A stretch of DNA of 64,000 nucleotides from Longimicrobium sp. (GTDB lineage Bacteria > Gemmatimonadota > Gemmatimonadetes > Longimicrobiales > Longimicrobiaceae). Location: contig DASVTZ010000041.1 of the NCBI GenBank assembly GCA_036387335.1, forward strand, positions 1 to 64,000, read 5' to 3'. A program made the translations under genes and the position numbers. The first letter of the stretch is position 1. Every line of letters starts with the position of its first letter. Shown here in pieces: positions 54,686 through 62,397 of the stretch. Below the pieces are notes generated by a model, which saw nothing but the letters and a program-made list of their open reading frames with translations, was not told the DNA's origin and did not search any database.

Positions 54686-55861
54686 TCACTGCCGCGACCC
54701 TTCGGTGCCACGGTCGGGGCACTTCCCTCCCACCAGGTGGATCGCCCGCATGCTGTCCTCCAGGAACTTCTCTTCCACCACCGTGCTCCCGTCGCGCACC
54801 ATGAAGACGCCCTTGGACAGGACGTGGACGATCTCCAGCGTGCCCTTTTCCAGGAGGAGGATGTCGCCCCACTTCCCCTTCTCCAGCGTCCCCTTCATCT
54901 CCAGCTTCAGGATGCGCGCGGTGTTGCGCGTGACCAGCGAGAGCGCCTGCTCCAGCGGAAAGCCGTGCTTCGTCACGCACGAGCGCACCTGCTCCGACAG
55001 CACGCGCGGGCTGCTGATGGAGGCGTCCGACGACGCGGTGAGGCACGCGGGGTCGCCGCCCGCGTCCAGGTAGAAGCGGAGCCACTTCGCCAGGTCCTCC
55101 GCGATGGTGTCCACGTCCACGTTGCACCCGCGCTTGGTGAGCTCGACGGCCTCGGCCATCAGCTTCTCGTTGCGCTGCACGTGCGTGGGGTAGACGCAGC
55201 GGGGGTCGATGTCGTGTTCGTCCAGGATCAGGCGCAGCGGCTCCAGGCGTCGGTCCATCTCGCCCACGTGGAAGTGCGTCACGCCGGACTTCCTGGCCAG
55301 CATCCCGCCGATGTAGGTGTCGCTGACGACGCGGGCCAGCTCCACCGCGCTGGTGTTCATCGCCCGCCGGTCGGAGATGGCGACCTCGCCGGTGCCGATC
55401 ACCTCCTCCAGGAACATGATGTCGTCGCGCACCGAGTTCATGATGGAGGTGGGCGGGACGTTGTAGCCCCCCGTCCAGAGGTACGCGTTGAGCCCCTGCT
55501 CGTTGAGGCCCTTCACCTTGGCCAGGAGCCCCGCCATCGTCTTCATGGTGGTGTCCACCCCCAGCGCGCCCACCGCGGTGGTGATGCCGTACGGCACGAT
55601 CTCGCCGATGAAGAACTCGGGGGTCTGCGTGGCGAACCCTTCCTCGCCGCTCCCGCCCAGGAGGTGCATGTGGGGGTCGATGAAGCCGGGGACCACGAGG
55701 CACCCCGTGGCGTCGATCACCTCGCACTCCACGCCCACGGACTCGACGGCGCGGCGGTCCACCTCGCCCACTTTGCCGATCTTGCCGTCGGTGAGGAGCA
55801 CCTGCTGCTTCCCCACCGGCGCCGGCGTGTAGACTTCCCCGTTCTCGATCAGCTTGAGCAC
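54686..55861 (-). CDS. iadA: Isoaspartyl dipeptidase-like amidohydrolase
   Basis: 391 residues from GTG 55861 behind GGAGAGGACGG. Amidohydrolase superfamily: PGFIDPHMHLLGGSGEEGFA with the first metal ligands His64 and His66, further metal or substrate residues in SGVTHFHVGEMDRR and RCVYPTHVQRNEKLMAEAVE, and the metal Asp in LTASSDASISS. FIDPHMHLLGG...TPEFFIGEIV resembles IadA, the beta-aspartyl (isoaspartyl) dipeptidase. It would hydrolyse beta-Asp-Arg from cyanophycinase, or isoaspartyl dipeptides from protein turnover. Its location with cphB favours the former. Confidence 0.85.
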   Translation of the reverse strand: MLKLIENGEVYTPAPVGKQQVLLTDGKIGKVGEVDRRAVESVGVECEVIDATGCLVVPGFIDPHMHLLGGSGEEGFATQTPEFFIGEIVPYGITTAVGALGVDTTMKTMAGLLAKVKGLNEQGLNAYLWTGGYNVPPTSIMNSVRDDIMFLEEVIGTGEVAISDRRAMNTSAVELARVVSDTYIGGMLARKSGVTHFHVGEMDRRLEPLRLILDEHDIDPRCVYPTHVQRNEKLMAEAVELTKRGCNVDVDTIAEDLAKWLRFYLDAGGDPACLTASSDASISSPRVLSEQVRSCVTKHGFPLEQALSLVTRNTARILKLEMKGTLEKGKWGDILLLEKGTLEIVHVLSKGVFMVRDGSTVVEEKFLEDSMRAIHLVGGKCPDRGTEGSRQ

Positions 55862-55967
55862 CCGTCCTCTCCTCTGCTCCGATGGTTCACCCGCACGTGG
55901 CGCGGGGGGCGCGGTGTGCGCGCCCCGTTCCCGCCTCGCCTCACGCCTGCCGAGGCGGGGGTGCGTG

Positions 55968-56279
55968 TCACGGCGTGGTGGTCGCGCCGTTGCCCGCGCC
56001 GTTGCCCGCGCCGCTCACCGGGGTGCCCGAGACGCCGGTGGTGTCCGTGGCGCCCGCCGCCGGCATAGCTCCGGTGGCGCTGTCGCCGGGCATCGGAGGC
56101 GGCGTGGTGGTGGCCGCGCCCGTACCCGCGCCGGTTGTGTCCAGCGCCGGCGCAGCGGAGCCGTCCGGTGCGCCGGCCGTGGTGTCCGCCGTGGCGCCGT
56201 TCGATGCGTTGCCGCCGCCGCCGCACGCGGCCAGCAGCGCCGCGATGGCGAGTGTCGGGATGATTCCGCTTCTCCGCAT
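55968..56279 (-). CDS. Gly/Thr-rich low-complexity lipoprotein 3
   Basis: 103 residues from ATG 56279. Signal MRRSGIIPTLAIAALLAACG with lipobox Cys19, GGGGNASNGATADTTAGAPD, then Ala/Gly/Thr/Pro repeats (TTTPPPMPGDSATGAMPAAG) ending in GNGATTTP. Third member of the low-complexity lipoprotein set that flanks the isoaspartyl dipeptidase gene. The composition is close to lipoproteins 1 and 2 but the body is unalignable in detail. Confidence 0.75.
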   Translation of the reverse strand: MRRSGIIPTLAIAALLAACGGGGNASNGATADTTAGAPDGSAAPALDTTGAGTGAATTTPPPMPGDSATGAMPAAGATDTTGVSGTPVSGAGNGAGNGATTTP

Positions 56280-56401
56280 GCGTCCTCCGTGGGGTGTGGG
56301 TGCGTAAATGGGTCGGCGCGCCGTCGCAACGGGCGTGCCGGGCGTGGCTCAGCATGAGTGTTGCGCACGGTGCGCTCAACCGCCGAACGGAGGAGGCCGG
56401 G

Positions 56402-57250
56402 ATGGAGGGTAAGGTGTGCGTGGTGACGGGCGCCACCGGAGGGATCGGCGGGGCGACGGCGCGGGGGCTGGCGGCGCGGGGCGCGACGGTGCTCCTGGTG
56501 GCGCGCGATGCCGTCCGCGGCGAGGCGCTGCGCGTGTCGATCTCGCGGGAGACGGGGAACGAGCGCGTGCGCCTGGTGCGCGCGGACCTGTCGTCGCAGG
56601 CGGAGGTGCGCGCCGCGGCGGCGCAGATCGCGGCGGAGCACCCGCGTGTGGACGTGCTGGTGAACAACGCCGCCGTCTACACGCGGAAGCGCGCCGTGTC
56701 CGTGGATGGGATCGAGCTCCAGTGGGCGGTCAACCATCTCGCGCCCTTTCTGCTGACCGACCTCCTTCTCGACCGCCTGCGTGCGGCGGGCGACGGGCGC
56801 GTGATCACCGTCTCCTCCGGTGCGCACAAGGGGCGGTTCATCCCGTGGGATGACATGGAGATGCGGCGGCGCTACTTCGGCTGGCGGACGTACGGGGTGA
56901 CGAAGCTGGCGAACCTCCTCTTCACCCGCGAGCTCGCGCGCCGCGAGAGCGGGATCGTCGCGCACGCCATGCACCCCGGTGTCGTCGCCACGGAGCTGCT
57001 GATGCGCGGATTTCCGCCGATCCGGCTGTTTCGCCGGTTTCTCAAGACGCCTGAGGAAGGCGCCGCGACAGTGATCTTTTTGGCGACGTCGCCGGAGGCG
57101 GGGAGGTCAAGCGGGAGGTACTGGATCGACGAGCGACCCGCGGAGCCAGACCCCGCGGCGCTGGACGACGAGGCCGCGCGACGGTTGTGGCGGTGGAGCG
57201 AGGAGATGGTTGGGATAACGCCCGAGCGCAGCGAGGTGGGGACGGCCTGA
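56402..57250 (+). CDS. Short-chain dehydrogenase/reductase
   Basis: 282 residues from ATG 56402 behind GGAGG. Classical SDR: VCVVTGATGGIGGATARGLA with TGxxxGxG, then VDVLVNNAAVYTRKRAVS with NNAA, the catalytic Ser in VITVSSGAHKGRF and YGVTKLANLLF with Tyr/Lys. The layout resembles retinol-dehydrogenase-like (WWOX/RDH-type) SDRs. NAD(P)-dependent oxidoreductase; substrate unknown. Monocistronic; a long repeat region follows. Confidence 0.88.
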   Translation: MEGKVCVVTGATGGIGGATARGLAARGATVLLVARDAVRGEALRVSISRETGNERVRLVRADLSSQAEVRAAAAQIAAEHPRVDVLVNNAAVYTRKRAVSVDGIELQWAVNHLAPFLLTDLLLDRLRAAGDGRVITVSSGAHKGRFIPWDDMEMRRRYFGWRTYGVTKLANLLFTRELARRESGIVAHAMHPGVVATELLMRGFPPIRLFRRFLKTPEEGAATVIFLATSPEAGRSSGRYWIDERPAEPDPAALDDEAARRLWRWSEEMVGITPERSEVGTA

Positions 57251-57265
57251 TGGGCGGAGGACGGT

Positions 57266-57560
57266 GCGCGGGATGGCACGGGCAGCCACGTGGGGCGGCC
57301 CCTACGGGATTGGTGTGCGTCAGGCGGGGATTGGGGCGGCGGCGGGGGTGGGCAGACACATAGGTCTGCCCCTACCGAGATCGGGGCCGCAGGTTGGGGG
57401 CGGGGCGGGGGCGGGCACGGGCGCGATGAATCGCGCCCCTACGAGATCTGTGCGTCAGGCGGGGATTGGGGCGGGGGTTGGGGTGGGCAGACACGCAGGT
57501 CTGCCCCTACCGAGATCGGTGGCGAGGGGTGGGGGCGGAGCGGGGGCAGGGGTGGGCGCG
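57266..57560. repeat. Family-C hairpin array (at least five units)
   Basis: GGGCAGCCACGTGGGGCGGC (imperfect), two units with GGGCAGACACATAGGTCTGC or GGGCAGACACGCAGGTCTGC, and GGGCGCGATGAATCGCGCCC plus a degenerate copy. They are joined by GGGATTGGGGCGG spacers. Nothing coding in this 400-bp gap. Confidence 0.8.
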
Positions 57561-57597
57561 ATGAGTCGCGCCGCGACGAGATGCCGACCCGGGGAGG

Positions 57598-57650
57598 AGT
57601 GCACCCTTTCCCCCGCTTGCGGGGGAGAGGGCCGGGGAGAGGGGGAGCCC
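57598..57650. repeat. Family-E G/C-tract repeat
   Basis: CCCTTTCCCCCGCTTGCGGG then GGAGAGGGCCGGGGAGAGGG, a C-tract to G-tract fold-back. It borders the small HTH gene stop. Confidence 0.6.
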
Positions 57651-57651
57651 G

Positions 57652-58041
57652 CTACGACTCCAGGTCGGAGGTCCACTGGGGGGCGTTGTGGCCCAGGGAC
57701 TGGAAGAGGCCGCGCAGGAGGGCGGCGGCGCGGGGGATGGCGGCTTCGCGGTCTTCCTCGGGGATGCCGAGGAGGAGAAGCTCGAGGGCGATCCGCGCGT
57801 CTTCGGCGGCCAGGGCGTCGTCAGCGGCGCCGGCGAGGCCCTCGCGCAGCTCGCGGGCGTACCACTTCCTCCACAGGCGCGCGTTGCGCTCGTACGGCTC
57901 GGATCCGTCCACGAACTTCTTGGTGGCGCCCACTTTGACTCCGGCGCGCACGGCGACTTTGCGCAGCGACGTCCGCGCGACCTGCTCGCGGGCGTGCGCG
58001 CGGATGCGCTCCATGGACGCGTCGCGGTCGCGGTCAGCCAT
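57652..58041 (-). CDS. Small helix-turn-helix protein (paralogue of 4593-5003)
   Basis: 129 residues from ATG 58041 behind GAGGGGC. The region 19-50 (EQVARTSLRKVAVRAGVKVG, ATKKFVDGSEPY) is a helix-turn-helix, followed by RLWRKWYARELREGL and a helical C-terminus with acidic residues (EDREAAIPRAAALLRGLFQS). The shared pattern with the protein at 4593-5003 is TSLR-VA-KKF-G-PY-RKWY. A small DNA-binding protein family of this organism is the likely reading. The AT-rich gap upstream, 58085-58135, could hold its operator. Confidence 0.7.
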   Translation of the reverse strand: MADRDRDASMERIRAHAREQVARTSLRKVAVRAGVKVGATKKFVDGSEPYERNARLWRKWYARELREGLAGAADDALAAEDARIALELLLLGIPEEDREAAIPRAAALLRGLFQSLGHNAPQWTSDLES

Positions 58042-58325
58042 GTGCCCCTCCGTGGAGGGGTGGCCGAACGGTGCGCGTCAGAGCGCGCTGTGCACTGTGT
58101 TTACTTGAATTTAGGTTACACTCTTACATTACAGGCACCTTTCCGAACCGGCAAGAACCGGCCCCAAACTTCTGCACCGTGGACACTCCCGCGAGGCGGT
58201 TGAAATGCCATGCGCGCAGCTTGGGCCAGATCTGCGTGGGGACGCACGCAGGCGGTTGCGTGTGCGCCCCCGCCCGCTACGTTTCGTCCGCACGAAGGCC
58301 CACTCGCCCCCAGACCGTACCCGTG

Positions 58326-59942
58326 ATGCCCGCATCCATCCGCCGGACCGCGCTGGCCGCGCTCATCGTGGCCGCGCCCCTCGCCGCCCAGACGGAGCCG
58401 CGCACCCGTCCCGAGCGCACCGGCTTCCGCGAGACGTCGCGCTACGACGAGGTGGTCGCGTTCATGGAGGCGGTCGACGCCCGCTCGCCGCGCATCCACC
58501 TCACCACCTTTGGCTACACGCTGGAGGGCCGCCCCCTTCCGCTCGCCGTGGTGGGGAACGTGCGCGACGCATCGCCCGAAGCGGTGCGCGCGTCGGGGAA
58601 GACGGTGGTCTACCTCCAGGGCAACATCCACGCGGGTGAGGTGGAGGGGAAGGAGGCGCTCCAGGTGCTTCTGCGCCAGCTCGCGAGCGGGGAGCACGCG
58701 GCGTGGGCCGACTCGCTCGTCCTCCTCATCGCGCCCATCTACAACGCCGATGGGAACGAGCGGGTGAACCTCACGAACCGGCCGCACCAGTTGGGGCCGA
58801 TCGGAGGGATGGGGCAGCGGCCAAACGCGCAGGGGCTGGACCTGAACCGCGACCACACCAAGCTGGACTCGCCCGAGGCGCGCTCGCTGCTGGAGATGGC
58901 GCGCGCGTACGACCCGCACGTGTGGGTGGACCTGCACACGACCAACGGCACCTTCCACGCGTACCACCTGACCTACGCGACCCCGCTGCACCCAAACACC
59001 GATGCGCTGGTGGCGGGGCCGCTGAACGGCGAGTGGCTCCCCGCGGTCATGCGGGCGATGAAGCGGAAGCACGGGCGCGAGCTGCACGACTACGGCAACG
59101 TCCCCAACCCGGAGAGCACGTGGGCGGCGGCGCGCGGTGCGGAGCGCGGGTGGTACACGTTCGACCACCGCCCGCGCTTCAGCAACAATTACGCGGGGCT
59201 GCGCAACCGCTTCGGCATCCTGAGCGAGGCGTTCGCGTATCTACCCTTCGAAGACCGCATCGCGGTGACGGGCGAGTTCGTGGAGGAGGTGCTGGGGTGG
59301 GCGCACGCGAACGCCACCCGCATCCGCCGCGCGACCGAGGCCGCGGACCGCCGCACGCTGGCGGGCGAGCGGCTGGCTGTCACCGCGCGGCTGCACCGCG
59401 GCGCGCAGCCCATCGAGATCCTGATGGGCGCCGTCGACACCCTGCGCCACCCCTACACCGGCGAGCTCATGATGCGCCGGCGCGACGTGGTGCGCCCGGA
59501 GCGGATGGCGGACTTCTCCACCTTTGAGGCTGACGAGACGGAGGTGGTGCCCGCCGCCTGGCTCGTTCCCGCGGAGCTGGCGGAGGTGGCCGACCGGCTG
59601 GCCGCGCACGGCGTCCGCTCGGAATGCCTCGCCGCTCCGCAGCGGATGATGGTGGAGGAGTTCCGCATCGACTCCACGCGCACCGCGGAGCAGCCCTTCC
59701 AGAACCACCGCGAGCGCCGCGTGTGGGGCCGCTACGTCCGCACGGAGCGCGTCGTGCCGGCCGGGACGCTGCGCATCACCTCTTCGCAGCCGCTCGGCCG
59801 CCTGGCGTTCACCCTGCTGGAGCCGCGCTCGGACGATGGCTTCCTCAACTGGAACCTGATGGACGCCGCGCTTGAGAAGACGCCGGGGGTGTATCCGGTG
59901 GTGCGGGTGATGGCCGCGGGCGCCGCGGGCGCCGGGCGGTGA
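58326..59942 (+). CDS. M14-family zinc carboxypeptidase
   Basis: 538 residues from ATG 58326. Signal MPASIRRTALAALIVAAPLA then AQ. M14 peptidase: zinc ligands His102 and Glu105 in QGNIHAGEVEGKEA (HxxE), the third His in WVDLHTTNGTFHAYHLTYA, and a later Glu in GLRNRFGILSEAFAYL. The 190-residue C-terminal part is beta-rich. It probably acts in the periplasm or outside the cell, removing C-terminal amino acids from peptides. Monocistronic, in an unusual AT-rich promoter gap of about 280 bp. Confidence 0.88.
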   Translation: MPASIRRTALAALIVAAPLAAQTEPRTRPERTGFRETSRYDEVVAFMEAVDARSPRIHLTTFGYTLEGRPLPLAVVGNVRDASPEAVRASGKTVVYLQGNIHAGEVEGKEALQVLLRQLASGEHAAWADSLVLLIAPIYNADGNERVNLTNRPHQLGPIGGMGQRPNAQGLDLNRDHTKLDSPEARSLLEMARAYDPHVWVDLHTTNGTFHAYHLTYATPLHPNTDALVAGPLNGEWLPAVMRAMKRKHGRELHDYGNVPNPESTWAAARGAERGWYTFDHRPRFSNNYAGLRNRFGILSEAFAYLPFEDRIAVTGEFVEEVLGWAHANATRIRRATEAADRRTLAGERLAVTARLHRGAQPIEILMGAVDTLRHPYTGELMMRRRDVVRPERMADFSTFEADETEVVPAAWLVPAELAEVADRLAAHGVRSECLAAPQRMMVEEFRIDSTRTAEQPFQNHRERRVWGRYVRTERVVPAGTLRITSSQPLGRLAFTLLEPRSDDGFLNWNLMDAALEKTPGVYPVVRVMAAGAAGAGR

Positions 59943-59954
59943 ACGCACCCGGGC

Positions 59955-60090
59955 ATCCGGCCGCCGGGGGCTGAAGCCCCCGGCTGGAACGACGGGAAGA
60001 AGGCTGAAGCCGTCTCGCGCGGGGCGGGTCGGCGTCGTATGCAGAATTGCAGCGCACTCACGCACTCACGCACTCACGCACTCACGCACT
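59955..60090. repeat. Family-D hairpins with family-B edge repeats
   Basis: GGGGGCTGAAGCCCCC, then GAAGGCTGAAGCCGTCTC, then about five CGCACTCA units (60054-60088). It lies between the peptidase and the transporter. Confidence 0.8.
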
Positions 60091-60159
60091 TTCCTTCGCC
60101 GGTTCGCGCGGGTACGTTGTGCGCCGTAGCCCGCCCCCATCCCCATCCAAGGAGCGCGT

Positions 60160-61416
60160 CTGGGCAAGCTGGCCGTCCTGATGATCACGGCGTTCGTGGA
60201 CATGGTGGGTCTCCTCATGGTGATCCCCCTGCTCCCGTTCTATGCCAAGAACCTCGGCGGCGGCGGGCTGATGGTGGGCGTGCTGGTGTCCGCCTTCTCG
60301 GCGGCGCAGCTCCTCTCGGCGCCGCTGTGGGGGCGCGTCTCGGACCGCTACGGGCGCCGGCCGGCGCTCCTGGTGGGGCTCTTTGCGTCCGCCATCGCGT
60401 ACGTGGTGTTCGCCTACGCGCAGTCGCTCACGGTTCTCTTCCTCTCCCGTCTGGTGCAGGGCGCGGGCGGGGGGACGGTGGGCGTGGTGCAGGCGTACGT
60501 CGCCGATGCTACGGAGCCCCAGAACCGCGCGCGCAGCCTGGGATGGCTCTCCGCCGCGACCAACGTGGGGGTGACGATCGGGCCGCTGCTGGGGTCGGCG
60601 TCGCTGGGGTGGGGCGGCCGCTCCGCGCCGGGGCTGATGGCGGCCGGGCTGTGCCTGGCGAACATGCTCTTCGCCTGGAGGTTCCTGCCGGAATCGCGCG
60701 TGGTGTCGCGCGACGAGATGGGCGCGCCGCCGCCCCGCCGCCCGCGCGAGGCCGTGATGCGCGTCATCACCAACCCCGGCGAGGCGGCGCCGCGCCTCAT
60801 CTGGATCTACGCCATCGGGATGGGGGCGTTCTCGGGGTTCACGGCGGTGCTGGCGCTCTTTCTGGCGGCGCGCTTCGGCTTCACCGAGCACAACATCGGC
60901 TACGTCTTCGCGTGGAACGGCGCCATCTCGGTGCTGATGCGCGCGCTGGTGCTGGGGCCGGTGGTGGACCGCTTCGGCGAGGCGCGGCTGTCGCGCTACG
61001 GTCAGGGGCTGCTGGGGATCGGGCTCCTGGCGCTTCCCCTCACCTGGCGCGTTCCGGGGATGCTGAGCGTCGGGGGGATGCAGATCGAGTGGCGCTGGGT
61101 CTTCCTGGGGCTCGCCATCTCGCTCGTGCCCGTGGGGACGGCGTTCACCTTCCCCTGCGTGACCTCGCTCCTGTCGCAGGTGATCCTGCCGCGCGAGCGG
61201 GGAGTGATGATGGGAGTCCAGCAGACCTTCGGCGGCGCGACGCGTGTGCTGGGGCCGCTCTGGGCCGGGTGGTCGTTCGATCACCTGGGGACGCAGTACC
61301 CCTTCATCACCAGCGCCATCCTGGTGCTGGGGACGATCTTCCTGGGGCTGGGGATCGAGGGCCGCGCCCGCCCCGGCCCCGATGCCGCGCCCGCCGCCGC
61401 ACCCTCGCGCGCTTGA
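60160..61416 (+). CDS. MFS drug/metabolite exporter
   Basis: About 418 residues. The best ribosome site (AAGGAG, 60149-60154) points to CTG 60160 as start, giving a full first helix; ATG 60181 is the first standard codon. Major facilitator: motif A WGRVSDRYGRRPALL between helices 2 and 3, FLSRLVQGAGGGTVGVVQAY, QNRARSLGWLSAATNVGVTI, GPLLGSASLGWGGRSAPGLM, and in the second half RERGVMMGVQQTFGGATRVL. Twelve membrane helices. The TetA/Bmr-type drug-proton antiporter layout suggests efflux; the substrate cannot be read from sequence. Confidence 0.87.
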   Translation: MGKLAVLMITAFVDMVGLLMVIPLLPFYAKNLGGGGLMVGVLVSAFSAAQLLSAPLWGRVSDRYGRRPALLVGLFASAIAYVVFAYAQSLTVLFLSRLVQGAGGGTVGVVQAYVADATEPQNRARSLGWLSAATNVGVTIGPLLGSASLGWGGRSAPGLMAAGLCLANMLFAWRFLPESRVVSRDEMGAPPPRRPREAVMRVITNPGEAAPRLIWIYAIGMGAFSGFTAVLALFLAARFGFTEHNIGYVFAWNGAISVLMRALVLGPVVDRFGEARLSRYGQGLLGIGLLALPLTWRVPGMLSVGGMQIEWRWVFLGLAISLVPVGTAFTFPCVTSLLSQVILPRERGVMMGVQQTFGGATRVLGPLWAGWSFDHLGTQYPFITSAILVLGTIFLGLGIEGRARPGPDAAPAAAPSRA

Positions 61417-61486
61417 CGGCGCGCCGCTCCGCGCGGACATTGCGGCCAGCCACATCCCCGTCCTCCCTCAACCCACCGGCCCCGCC

Positions 61487-62230
61487 ATGCCCGACCGTCT
61501 GATCCGCGCCCTAGTCTCCGAGGCCATCGGCACCTTTGCGCTCTGCTTCGCCGGCATCCTGGCGATCAGCGCCGGCAACCTGAGCGGCAACGAGGGCGCG
61601 ACGTCGCTCACCACCGTCGCCTTCGCGCACGGGCTGGCCATCTTCGTGATGGTGGCGGCGCTGGGCGCCAACTCGGGCGGGCACTTCAACCCCGCGGTCA
61701 CGGCGGGCTTCGTGGCCACCGGCCGCATGGATCTGCGCCGCGGCGCCATGTACGTGGGCGCGCAGCTCGCGGGCGCGCTGCTGGCTTCGGCGCTGCTCGC
61801 GGGCGCCTTCGGGGCGGAGGTGGCGGCGGACGGCACCCCCGGCGTGGCGGACGGGATCACCGTGTGGGGCGCGCTCGTGCTGGAGGCGATCGCGACCTTC
61901 TTCCTGGTGCTCGTCGTCTTCGGAACGGCGGTGGACGAGCGGGCGCCGCGAACGGTGTTCCCCCTCGCCATCGGCCTCACCGTGGCGCTGGACATCATGG
62001 CGATCGGGCCGATGACGGGCGCGGCGATGAACCCGGCGCGCGCCTTTGGACCCGCGCTGGTGAGCGGCGTTTGGGATGCGCACTGGGTGTACTGGCTCGC
62101 CCCCCTGCTGGGCGGCGTCGCGGGCGCGTACGTGCAGCACGCCTTCCTGATGGAGCGCGGCGCCCCCACCGCCAGGACCGCCGAGCGCGGCGGCCCCGCT
62201 CCCGTGGAGCAGCGCTTCGACAACGTCTGA
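61487..62230 (+). CDS. Aquaporin (MIP family)
   Basis: 247 residues from ATG 61487. Six membrane helices and the two NPA boxes: HFNPAVTAG (NPA 68-70) and AMNPARAFGP. The Arg after the second box is the selectivity-filter residue; the helix before it (LDIMAIGPMTG) has Ile and Ala, a wider filter than AqpZ. Passive transport of water and perhaps small neutral solutes across the inner membrane. A short charged C-terminal tail (APTARTAERGGPAPVEQRFD). It is 70 bp after the MFS stop on the same strand. Confidence 0.92.
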   Translation: MPDRLIRALVSEAIGTFALCFAGILAISAGNLSGNEGATSLTTVAFAHGLAIFVMVAALGANSGGHFNPAVTAGFVATGRMDLRRGAMYVGAQLAGALLASALLAGAFGAEVAADGTPGVADGITVWGALVLEAIATFFLVLVVFGTAVDERAPRTVFPLAIGLTVALDIMAIGPMTGAAMNPARAFGPALVSGVWDAHWVYWLAPLLGGVAGAYVQHAFLMERGAPTARTAERGGPAPVEQRFDNV

Positions 62231-62252
62231 TTCAATCCGACATCTGAAAACC

Positions 62253-62298
62253 ACGTGGAGGCGCGGAGGAAGTTCTCTCCGCGCCTCCGCGTGCGATG
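62253..62298. repeat. Half or small family-A repeat
   Basis: CGTGGAGGCGCGGAGGAAGT, then TCTCCGCGCCTCCGCGTGCG, a compact fold-back. Confidence 0.7.
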
Positions 62299-62321
62299 GA
62301 TATCGTCCGGCGCGGTGGCGC

Positions 62322-62350
62322 TTGACTCGCGCCATTCAGCCTGGCATACT
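62322..62350 (+). promoter_or_regulatory. Sigma-70-like promoter of the barrel gene
   Basis: TTGACT (62322-62327), 17-nt spacer, CATACT (62345-62350), 48 bp before the ATG at 62398. Confidence 0.6.
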
Positions 62351-62397
62351 CTTGCGCTCCAGATGTTCCCCCGGAAGTTCCCCGCGCCCCCTATCCC

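Noticed and set aside
58042-58325. Sigma-70 promoter for the M14 peptidase in the AT-rich gap
   Set aside because: TTGAAT at 58105 has no well-spaced -10 box (ATTACA at 17 nt, TACATT at 14 nt); left as unassigned AT-rich DNA.
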